Assembly: GCF_006980705.1 (NCBI RefSeq)
Contig: NZ_SBHO01000001.1
Location: 124,001 to 188,000, forward strand
Direction of reading: 5' to 3'
DNA: 64,000 bases
Source of the DNA: Tepidiphilus olei
GTDB lineage: Bacteria; Pseudomonadota; Gammaproteobacteria; Burkholderiales; Rhodocyclaceae
This document shows positions 56,965 through 64,000 of this stretch, in pieces. The notes under the pieces are model-generated. The model had not been told where the DNA came from and ran no database searches. It saw only the letters and a program-made list of their open reading frames with translations. The stretch's first letter is position 1. Every line of letters begins with the position of its first letter. The translations under genes and the position numbers were made by a program.

Positions 56965-59123
56965 TGGGCGCGCGCTGGCGCTTCGCGCTGGCGGTGGTGG
57001 TGCTGGCCGCCTTGATGACGGGACCTTTCCTGCTCACCGGCGCGATGGTGTGGGCCGACGCCTCCGAGGAGGCGCGCGATGCCTTGCGTGCTCTCGCCGA
57101 GCGCTGGTTGCCGCTCGGCGGGGTGACCACCGTGGCGGGATTTGCCTTGGGTATCGCCTTACTCTCGCGCCTCTTTCGCCATTACGTCCAGGGGCTGTTG
57201 CGCATGGCCGAGGGACTGGACGTGCTGCGCCGGGCCAATCCGGGTTTTCGTGTGCCGGAGGAGGGGCCGCGCGAGGTGGTGACGCTCGCCCAGGCGATCA
57301 ACCGGCTCGCCGACGAGCGCGATCGCCTGCTCGCCGAGCTCGACACGCGAGTGCGCGAGGCGCGTCATGCCGTCGAAGAAGAGCGCAACCGTTTGGCTGC
57401 GTTGATGGCCCAATTGGCCGAGGCGGTGATCGTATGCAACGCCGAAGGGCGGATTTTGCTCTACAACGAGGCGGCGCGCCGGCTGGCGCAGTCCTTCGGC
57501 GATTCTGCCACGGTGGCTGCGAGTGGCTGGATCGGCTTGGGGCGCTCGATCCATGCCCTGCTCGATCCCGATCTGGTGGCGCACGTCTTCGAGTCCCTCG
57601 AAGTCATGCTCGAGCAAGGAGAAGTTCGTCCGAGTATGCAGGTGGTGACGGCAACGCCAGCCGGCGCGCTCGTCCGGGTGCGTGTCTCACCGATCGCCGG
57701 GGAGGCGGCGAAAGAGCAGATCAGCGGCTATGTGCTCATGCTCGAAGACGTCACCGACCAGATCGAGCGCGAGGCTTCACGCAACGAGCTGCTCTTCGAG
57801 CTCACCGAGGGCAACCGGGCGGCCATCGCCAACATCCGTCTCGCTGCCGAGATGCTGCACTTGCCCGACGTGGACGAGGCGATGCGCGCACGCTTCCGCG
57901 CCGTGATCGCCCGTGAAGTCGAGGCGGTGAGCACGCGCCTCGACGTGGCTTCGCGGGCTTTTGCCGACGCGCTGCGCGCTCGTTGGCCACTCGAACCGAT
58001 GCGCGGGGCGGATCTCCTGCACGCGGCAGCGGCCTACCTGAAGCGCCGCCTCGACGTCGTCCTCGAGCTCGAGATCCTCGACGAGGAGCTGTGGTTCGAG
58101 GCCGATCATTTCTCGTTGCTGCAGGCACTCGCTTTTCTCGCTGGTCGTCTCGTCGAGGACTACGGCGTGCCCATGTTACGACTGCGTCTTTCCGGCGACG
58201 ATCGGCTCGTCTATCTCGACCTGGTGTGGTCGGGCGGCAGCCTCAGCAACGAGATCGTGACCGGCTGGGAACTGGAACCTCTGGGCTTGGGTGGAACGCG
58301 TTCGCCACTCACCTTGCGTGACGTGCTCGATCGTCACGGAGCCGCCATGTGGTTCGACCGGGAGAAAGCGCGCCATCGTGCCTTCGTGCGCCTGGCGCTG
58401 CCGCGCAAGCAGTCCGTTCGCCTCCCGCCATCGGCTACGCCCGCCGTGCCGGCGCTGGAGGAGGGACGGCCAGAATTCTATGATTTCGACCTTTTCGCCT
58501 GGTCGGACAAGGCGACCGCGCTCGAGGACAGGTCACTGGCCGAGCTGAGTTACACCGTGTTCGACACCGAGACCACCGGGCTCGATCCGAGCGGTGGCGA
58601 CGAGATCATCCAGATCGGCGCTACCCGCATCGTCAATGGTCGCCTGCTCAAACACGAATCTTTCGAGCAGCTCATCGATCCGCGTCGCCCTCTCGATCCG
58701 GCCTCCATCGCCGTGCATCACATCACGCCGGAGATGCTGGAGGGGCAGCCGACGATCGAGGAAGTGTTGCCGGCTTTCCATCGCTTCGCGCAGGATACCG
58801 TGCTCGTGGCGCACAACGCCGCCTTCGACATGCGATTCCTTCAGCTCAAGGAGGAAAAACTCGGTGTGCGCTTCGATCAGCCCGTGCTCGACACGCTGCT
58901 CTTGGCGGCCTTCCTTTTGCCGAATCAGGAGCATTCGCTGGAAGCGCTGGCGCACTATTTCGGTGTGCGTGTCCTGGGGCGACACACGGCCTTGGGCGAT
59001 GCGCTGGTGACGGCAGAGATCTTCCTCAAGATGATCCCGCTGCTCGCCGAGAAGGGCGTGGTCACGTTGCGCCAGGCACGTGAGGCGTCGCAGCAGACCT
59101 ATTATGCCCGGCTGCGTTATTGA
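56964..59123 (+). CDS. membrane PAS / degenerate kinase / DnaQ-like 3'-5' exonuclease fusion
   Basis: A 719-residue protein. Two membrane segments (about 7-29 and 52-70) flank a short periplasmic loop; then a HAMP-like linker, a coiled coil (120-150), a PAS-like domain (about 145-265), and a region arranged like a histidine kinase core (270-480). That core lacks the phospho-acceptor His (TEGNRAAIANI replaces HELRTPLTSI) and lacks clear ATP-binding Asn and Gly boxes. The C-terminal 190 residues form a DEDDh exonuclease with Asp534 and Glu536 (FDTETTG), Asp622 (AAFDMRFL), His674 and Asp679 (RHTALGDA), like DNA polymerase III epsilon. All five catalytic residues are intact. Annotation pipelines usually name only the exonuclease. 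Its start overlaps the receiver stop. Substrate unknown. Confidence 0.9.
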   Translation: MGARWRFALAVVVLAALMTGPFLLTGAMVWADASEEARDALRALAERWLPLGGVTTVAGFALGIALLSRLFRHYVQGLLRMAEGLDVLRRANPGFRVPEEGPREVVTLAQAINRLADERDRLLAELDTRVREARHAVEEERNRLAALMAQLAEAVIVCNAEGRILLYNEAARRLAQSFGDSATVAASGWIGLGRSIHALLDPDLVAHVFESLEVMLEQGEVRPSMQVVTATPAGALVRVRVSPIAGEAAKEQISGYVLMLEDVTDQIEREASRNELLFELTEGNRAAIANIRLAAEMLHLPDVDEAMRARFRAVIAREVEAVSTRLDVASRAFADALRARWPLEPMRGADLLHAAAAYLKRRLDVVLELEILDEELWFEADHFSLLQALAFLAGRLVEDYGVPMLRLRLSGDDRLVYLDLVWSGGSLSNEIVTGWELEPLGLGGTRSPLTLRDVLDRHGAAMWFDREKARHRAFVRLALPRKQSVRLPPSATPAVPALEEGRPEFYDFDLFAWSDKATALEDRSLAELSYTVFDTETTGLDPSGGDEIIQIGATRIVNGRLLKHESFEQLIDPRRPLDPASIAVHHITPEMLEGQPTIEEVLPAFHRFAQDTVLVAHNAAFDMRFLQLKEEKLGVRFDQPVLDTLLLAAFLLPNQEHSLEALAHYFGVRVLGRHTALGDALVTAEIFLKMIPLLAEKGVVTLRQAREASQQTYYARLRY

Positions 59124-59131
59124 GCGGAGCG

Positions 59132-61129
59132 ATGAATCCTTCCGCGGGGCGATTCTATTTCTTCTATTTCATCGGGTTCGCCCTCTTTTGCGTGGTGCTG
59201 GCGCTGGGCGAATCCTTCGGCATGTCGGCGCGCGCCATCGGATTCACTTTCCTCTTCGCCACCATCGCCCTTTATGCCGGCGTGGGAATGCTGGCGCGCA
59301 CTTCCGACCTGCTCGAATTCTACGTCGCCGGGCGAGGAGTGCCGGGCATTGCCAATGGCATGGCAACCGCCGCCGATTGGGTGAGCGCGGCTTCCTTCAT
59401 CGGCTTGGCGGGAATCATCTATCATCAGGGGTTCGAGGGGCTGGCTTACGTCACCGGTTGGACCGGTGGGTTCGTGCTCGTCGCCCTCTTGCTCGGTCCT
59501 TATCTGCGCAAGTTCGGTCGTTTTACCATCCCCGAGTTCCTCGAAGCGCGATACAACGGGCCCGTGGCATTGGCTGGGGTCGTGGCGGTGGTGCTCGCTT
59601 CTTTCGTCTATCTGGTGGCGCAGATCTATGGCGTGGGGCTCATCGCCAGCCGCTTCGTCGGGGTGGATTTCGGGCTCGGTGTGCTCATCGGCATGGCCGG
59701 CATCCTCGTGTGCTCCTTTCTCGGCGGCATGCGCGCGGTGACCTGGACACAGGTGTCGCAGTATCTGATCCTCATCGTCGCGTATCTCGCGCCGATTGTC
59801 GTGCTGTCGATCGAACGCTTCGAAGTACCCTTGCCCCATCTGGTCATGGGTAAAATGGTCCAGACGGTGGCGCACGGCGTGGCCGAGCGGCGCGATGACC
59901 CCGATGAACAACTCGCCCGATCGCTCTACCGGGCACGGGCCGAGCAATATCAGCGCAAGATCGACGATTTGCCCGCATCGCTCTGGCACGAGCGCGAGAT
60001 CCTCGAGCGTGAGCTCGCCCGGCTGCGTCAAGAGGAAGGGGATCCGCGCGCCATCTATCGTCTGGAGCACCAACGCCAGTCCTTGCCGTCGACGCCAGAG
60101 GAGGCGCGCGGCCATTGGCGGCGGTTGCGCGATGCGGCGCTCGCTCAGGCCCGATCACCGCGCGACTTCAGCCACGCCTGGTACGGGGATACGCCGCAGG
60201 AGCGACAAAACGCCCGGATCAATTTCCTCGCCTTGCTCTTCGTTCTGATGTGTGGGACCGCAGCGCTGCCGCACATCCTGATGCGCTACTACACCACGCC
60301 CACCGTATCGGAGGCGCGTAAGTCGACCGCCTGGACGCTCTTCTTCGTGGCGCTCCTCTATTTGGCGGCGCCGATCTATGCCATGTTCGCCAAAATCGAG
60401 GTGCTGCAGCACGTGGTCGGCCGCTCTTTCGACGAGCTGCCGGCTTGGCTCGTGTCTTGGTATCGCGTCGGTCTGGTCGCCTTCGAGGACATCAACGGCG
60501 ATGGGATACTGCAGCTGGCCGAGCTCGTACTCAATCCCGATGGCATCGTTCTGGCATTGCCGGAAATGGGCGGTTTGCCCGCTTTCTTCGTCGGCCTGGT
60601 GGCGGCCGGCGGGCTGGCGGCGGCGCTTTCCACCGCCGACGGGCTGCTGTTGACCATCTCCAACGCCCTGGGGCACGACCTCTACTACCGCCGCTTTGCG
60701 CCCGAGGCGAGCACGCAGCGCCTCCTCATCGTCAATAAGATGCTGTTGCTGTCCGTGGCCGTGATCGCCGCCTGGGTGGCGATGCTGCGCTTCGATAGCA
60801 TCCTGCTGCTCGTGGGCCTGGCGTTTTCGCTCGCCGCCTCGCTCCTCTTCCCGACCCTGATCCTGGGCATCTTCTGGCGCCGGGCGGCTCCTGCCGGAGC
60901 CCTGGCGGCGATGGTGACGGGGCTGATGGCAAGTCTCGGCTACTACTTCCTGACGCACGAGTCTTTCGGCGGCAGACCCGACCTGCAGCTCTTCGGCATC
61001 CAACCGGTGGCCTGCGGTATCTTCGGCGTGCTCACGGGCTTGGCAGCACACGTCGTGGTGAGCCTGCTCGGGCCGGAACCAGAGCAGGGGAAACAGGAGT
61101 TGGTCGATTTCCTCAAGCGTCCTTCTTGA
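59132..61129 (+). CDS. sodium:solute symporter (VC_2705-like, acetate permease relative)
   Basis: A 665-residue SSS-family transporter with about 13 membrane helices. Family segments: SDLLEFYVAGRGVPGIANGMATAADWVSAASFIG (N-terminal, quoted in part), YLRKFGRFTIPEFLEARY and AAGGLAAALSTADGLLLTISNALGHDLYY. Two insertions mark the VC_2705-like group: a charged cytoplasmic loop (about 240-362) and a loop with an EF-hand-like sequence Asp453-X-Asn-X-Asp-Gly-X-Leu-X-X-X-Glu464. The ATG at 59132 is preceded by GGAG. The small DUF4212 protein that often accompanies such symporters is not immediately upstream. Adjacent to the sensor system, which makes it a likely target or co-sensor. Substrate (acetate or another monocarboxylate) is inferred only. 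Confidence 0.9.
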   Translation: MNPSAGRFYFFYFIGFALFCVVLALGESFGMSARAIGFTFLFATIALYAGVGMLARTSDLLEFYVAGRGVPGIANGMATAADWVSAASFIGLAGIIYHQGFEGLAYVTGWTGGFVLVALLLGPYLRKFGRFTIPEFLEARYNGPVALAGVVAVVLASFVYLVAQIYGVGLIASRFVGVDFGLGVLIGMAGILVCSFLGGMRAVTWTQVSQYLILIVAYLAPIVVLSIERFEVPLPHLVMGKMVQTVAHGVAERRDDPDEQLARSLYRARAEQYQRKIDDLPASLWHEREILERELARLRQEEGDPRAIYRLEHQRQSLPSTPEEARGHWRRLRDAALAQARSPRDFSHAWYGDTPQERQNARINFLALLFVLMCGTAALPHILMRYYTTPTVSEARKSTAWTLFFVALLYLAAPIYAMFAKIEVLQHVVGRSFDELPAWLVSWYRVGLVAFEDINGDGILQLAELVLNPDGIVLALPEMGGLPAFFVGLVAAGGLAAALSTADGLLLTISNALGHDLYYRRFAPEASTQRLLIVNKMLLLSVAVIAAWVAMLRFDSILLLVGLAFSLAASLLFPTLILGIFWRRAAPAGALAAMVTGLMASLGYYFLTHESFGGRPDLQLFGIQPVACGIFGVLTGLAAHVVVSLLGPEPEQGKQELVDFLKRPS

Positions 61130-61194
61130 GCCGGGATCGCCCTTTTCGGCTAAACTAATCGGTTCGATTTCTCGCTCATTCCGACGCCCATCCC

Positions 61195-63822
61195 ATGAAA
61201 ACCTCCGACATCCGCAAAGCCTTCCTCGACTTCTTCGCGAGCAAGGGGCACACGATCGTGCCCTCCAGCTCACTCGTGCCGCAGGGTGACCCGACGCTGC
61301 TCTTCACCAACGCCGGCATGAACCAGTTCAAGAACGTCTTTCTCGGCCTGGAGGAGCGTCCGTACAAGCGTGCCACCACGGCGCAGAAATGCGTGCGCGC
61401 CGGGGGCAAGCACAACGACCTGGAAAACGTCGGCTATACCGCGCGGCACCACACATTCTTCGAGATGCTGGGCAACTTCAGCTTCGGCGACTACTTCAAG
61501 CGCGAAGCCATCGCCTACGCCTGGGAGCTGCTCACCGAGGTCTTCGGCCTGCCGCCCGAGCGGCTGTGGGTGACGGTGTATGCCGAAGACGACGAGGCCT
61601 ATCGCATCTGGGCCGAGGAGATCGGCGTGCCGCGCGAGCGCATCGTGCGCATCGGCGACAACAAGGGCGCACGCTACGCTTCCGATAATTTCTGGATGAT
61701 GGGCGACACCGGCCCCTGCGGACCGTGCACCGAAATCTTCTACGATCACGGCCCCGAAGTAGCGGGTGGCCCGCCGGGATCGCCCGACGAGGACGGGGAT
61801 CGCTACATCGAGATCTGGAACCTCGTGTTCATGCAGTACAACCGCGACGACAAGGGCGAGATGCATCCCTTGCCCAAGCCCAGCGTCGACACCGGCATGG
61901 GGCTCGAGCGCATCGCCGCGGTGCTGCAGGGCGTGCATTCGAACTACGAGATCGACCTCTTCCAGCGACTCATCGCCGCGGCCATGGAACTCACCGGCTG
62001 CACCGACCGCGACCAGCCCAGCCTCAAGGTGCTCGCCGACCACATCCGCGCCGCTTCTTTCCTCATCGCCGACGGGGTCATTCCCGGCAACGAGGGGCGA
62101 GGCTACGTGCTGCGCCGCATCATCCGCCGCGCCATCCGCCACGGTTGGAAGCTCGGTGTGCGCGCACCGTTCTTCCACCGGCTGGTGCCGGCCCTGGTGG
62201 CCGAGATGGGTGAGGCCTATCCCGAGCTCGTGGCGCGCCAGTCGGTGATCGAGGCCACGCTCAGGCAGGAGGAGGAACGCTTCTTCGGCACCATCGAACA
62301 TGGCATGTCGCTGCTGGAAACGGTGATCGCGCAGATGCAGGCCAATGGCCAGAGCGAGCTCGACGGCGAGATCGCCTTCAAGCTGCACGACACCTATGGT
62401 TTTCCGCTGGATCTGACCGCCGACGTGCTGCGCGAGCGCGGATTCACCGTGGACGTGGCCGGGTTCGACGCGGCCATGGCACGGCAAAAGGCGATGGCGC
62501 GCGCCGCGGGCAAGTTCAAGATGCAGGCGGTGCTCGAATACGAGGGGCCGACGACGCGCTTCGAGGGCTACGAGACCTTGGAAGACGACGGGCAGATCGT
62601 GGCGCTCTATCGCGACGGCACGCCGGTCAATGAACTCACCGAGGGCGAGGAGGGCGTGGTGGTGCTCGATCGCACGCCGTTCTACGCCGAATCGGGCGGT
62701 CAGGCGGGTGATCGCGGCGAGCTGCGCGCTCCGGACGGGATTTTCTCCATCGAGGATACGCAGAAGATCCAGGCCGAGGTGTTCGGCCATTACGGCGTGG
62801 TGCGTACGGGGCGGCTCACGCTGGGGCAGCGCGTGCGCGCCCGGGTCGATGCCGAGGCTCGCGCCGCCACGGCACGGCACCACTCCGCCACGCACCTCTT
62901 GCACAAGGCTTTGCGCGAAGTGCTGGGGACGCACGTCGAGCAGAAAGGCTCGCTTGTCGATGCCGACCGTCTGCGCTTCGATTTTGCGCACCATCAGCCC
63001 CTCACTCAGGAAGAGATCGAGCGCATCGAATGGCTCGTCAATCGCGAGGTGCTCGCCAACGTTCCCACCCGTGCCGAGGTAATGCCCCTCGAAGCGGCCA
63101 AGGCGAGCGGCGCGGTGATGCTCTTCGGCGAGAAATACGGCGAGACGGTGCGGGTGCTCACCATCGGCAGCTCCAAGGAGCTGTGCGGCGGCACGCATGT
63201 GGCGCGCACCGGCGACATCGGGTTGGTGAAGATCGTGGCCGAGAGCGCGATCGCCGCCGGCGTGCGCCGCATCGAGGCGGTCGCAGGAGAAGTGGCGCTG
63301 CGCTGGGTGCAAGGCGTGGATCGTACGCTGGAGCGGCTCGCCCAGACGCTCAAAGTGGCTCGCGAGGAAGTGCCCGCACGTGTGGAGGCGCTGCTCGAGC
63401 AGACGCGCGAGGCGGCGCGCGAGCGGGCACGGCTCGTGCAGCGGCTCGCGCAGGCCGAAGCGATGGCGCTTGCCGCCGCGGCCGAGCCCCTGGGTGAAGC
63501 CCAATTGCTGGTGCGTCGGGTGGAGGCCGATTCGCTCGAGGCGCTGCGCGAACTGGCCGATGCGCTGCGCGCCCGTCTGCCCAAGGCCGCGGTGCTGCTC
63601 GGGAGCATAATCGAGGGCAAGGCCGTGGTGCTCGCTGCCGTGAGCAAGGAGGCGACGTCCCGCCTCAAGGCCGGCGACTGGGTCAAGGTTGCGGCCGAGA
63701 CGATGGGCGCGCGCGGCGGCGGTCGCCCCGAACTCGCCCAAGCCGGCGGCGGCGATCCGGCCAAGCTCGACGAGGCGCTCGGGCAGGGCAAGGCGTGGGC
63801 GCAGGAGCGGTTAGGGTATTGA
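61195..63822 (+). CDS. alaS: alanyl-tRNA synthetase
   Basis: AlaS charges tRNA-Ala and edits mischarged Ser/Gly. The 875-residue protein (E. coli 876) begins [28 protein letters not shown] and has [11 protein letters not shown], the class II motifs around [43 protein letters not shown], then the editing domain with [15 protein letters not shown] and [17 protein letters not shown] (zinc ligands), and a C-Ala domain ending in [20 protein letters not shown]. It follows the symporter by 65 bases; TAAACT at 61151 may be its -10. Confidence 0.98.
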   Translation: MKTSDIRKAFLDFFASKGHTIVPSSSLVPQGDPTLLFTNAGMNQFKNVFLGLEERPYKRATTAQKCVRAGGKHNDLENVGYTARHHTFFEMLGNFSFGDYFKREAIAYAWELLTEVFGLPPERLWVTVYAEDDEAYRIWAEEIGVPRERIVRIGDNKGARYASDNFWMMGDTGPCGPCTEIFYDHGPEVAGGPPGSPDEDGDRYIEIWNLVFMQYNRDDKGEMHPLPKPSVDTGMGLERIAAVLQGVHSNYEIDLFQRLIAAAMELTGCTDRDQPSLKVLADHIRAASFLIADGVIPGNEGRGYVLRRIIRRAIRHGWKLGVRAPFFHRLVPALVAEMGEAYPELVARQSVIEATLRQEEERFFGTIEHGMSLLETVIAQMQANGQSELDGEIAFKLHDTYGFPLDLTADVLRERGFTVDVAGFDAAMARQKAMARAAGKFKMQAVLEYEGPTTRFEGYETLEDDGQIVALYRDGTPVNELTEGEEGVVVLDRTPFYAESGGQAGDRGELRAPDGIFSIEDTQKIQAEVFGHYGVVRTGRLTLGQRVRARVDAEARAATARHHSATHLLHKALREVLGTHVEQKGSLVDADRLRFDFAHHQPLTQEEIERIEWLVNREVLANVPTRAEVMPLEAAKASGAVMLFGEKYGETVRVLTIGSSKELCGGTHVARTGDIGLVKIVAESAIAAGVRRIEAVAGEVALRWVQGVDRTLERLAQTLKVAREEVPARVEALLEQTREAARERARLVQRLAQAEAMALAAAAEPLGEAQLLVRRVEADSLEALRELADALRARLPKAAVLLGSIIEGKAVVLAAVSKEATSRLKAGDWVKVAAETMGARGGGRPELAQAGGGDPAKLDEALGQGKAWAQERLGY

Positions 63823-63880
63823 TCACGGCCAGCCCGGGGAAACGCGTGTCGAGGCTTTTCTCGATACGAGGGAGGATGCG

Positions 63881-64000
63881 ATGGGGTCTAGAGCGCTCGC
63901 CAAACCCGGGCGCATCTCGTGGAGTGAGGAAAAGAACGAGAAATTAAAGCGAGAGCGGGATATTTCCTTCGAGGATGTCGTCTACGCCATGGCAAGTGGC
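63881..64000 (+). CDS. BrnT-family (DUF497) toxin, start only, cut by window end
   Basis: The first 40 codons, open to the window end. The start ATG is preceded by GGAGG at 63871-63875. The translation contains ISWSEEKNEKLKRERDIS followed by FEDVVYAMASG, which matches the N-terminal block of BrnT/DUF497 proteins (short strand, EEKN and LKxERGISFEDV). BrnT toxins are RNase-like and are usually followed by a BrnA-type antitoxin of opposite effect, which would lie past the window. The gene begins 58 bases after alaS and has lower GC codons (AAG AAC GAG AAA TTA AAG) than its neighbours, suggesting recent acquisition. Confidence 0.72.
   Translation, partial: MGSRALAKPGRISWSEEKNEKLKRERDISFEDVVYAMASG

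Noticed and set aside
61270-63741. 823-residue minus-strand open frame inside alaS
   Set aside because: Complete overlap with alaS, no family motif, typical of high-GC antisense open frames.

Overview
The window is a high-GC, densely packed chromosome segment from a Gram-negative bacterium. It makes LPS (waaA, lpxC) and meso-diaminopimelate peptidoglycan (MurE carries a DNPR motif). It also carries the Sec translocase, a Tat-exported PhoX phosphatase and a class A RNase P RNA. The gene orders dolP-diaA-yraN/rsmI, aroQ-accB-accC-prmA-DUF3426 and a complete mraZ-to-lpxC dcw cluster followed by secA and argJ are typical of Betaproteobacteria. A Hydrogenophilales- or Rhodocyclales-like lineage is my guess from gene content, not a measurement. 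There are no rRNA or tRNA genes, CRISPR arrays or prophage.

Layout. 1-9.7 kb: a TolC-type efflux channel (cut by the window edge), waaA, apaH, a chemoreceptor co-oriented with a PhoX phosphatase, a PlsC-type acyltransferase, a PfkB-family kinase and a glycine-zipper lipoprotein. 9.7-15.6 kb, minus strand: unknown protein, TlpA-like thioredoxin, glycine-zipper protein, aroQ, accB, accC, prmA and a DUF3426 zinc-ribbon membrane protein, several joined by ATGA overlaps. 15.7-18.8 kb, plus strand: mpl (murein recycling), an AlkA-type glycosylase and a protein with two calcium-binding loops. 18.8-20.5 kb, minus strand: yraN, a DiaA-like SIS protein and a DolP-like BON lipoprotein. 20.5-23.5 kb: rsmI, pyrC, a small lipoprotein, a MITE-like insertion and rnpB.

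23.8-41.5 kb is the division and cell-wall cluster: mraZ-rsmH-ftsL-ftsI-murE-murF-mraY-murD-ftsW-murG-murC-ddlB-ftsQ-ftsA-ftsZ-lpxC. Most neighbours overlap by 4-16 bases, so translation is probably coupled. mraZ is preceded by four 10-bp-spaced GTGG(G/C) boxes, the expected MraZ autoregulatory site. 41.5-48.6 kb: a small membrane protein antisense to the end of a DciA-like gene, then secA, argJ, purB and a ferredoxin-NADP reductase ending at a perfect bidirectional terminator. 48.6-51.8 kb, minus strand: yajC-secD-secF.

52.1-61.1 kb is the most unusual part. After a BepA-like metalloprotease come a small membrane protein, a sensor kinase fused to a sodium/solute-symporter domain, a stand-alone receiver, a membrane PAS/pseudo-kinase/DnaQ-type exonuclease fusion, and a sodium:solute symporter. 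The first four genes overlap, so this looks like one signalling-and-transport unit. It is the best candidate here for an incompletely described system. The window ends with alaS and the first 40 codons of a BrnT-like toxin.
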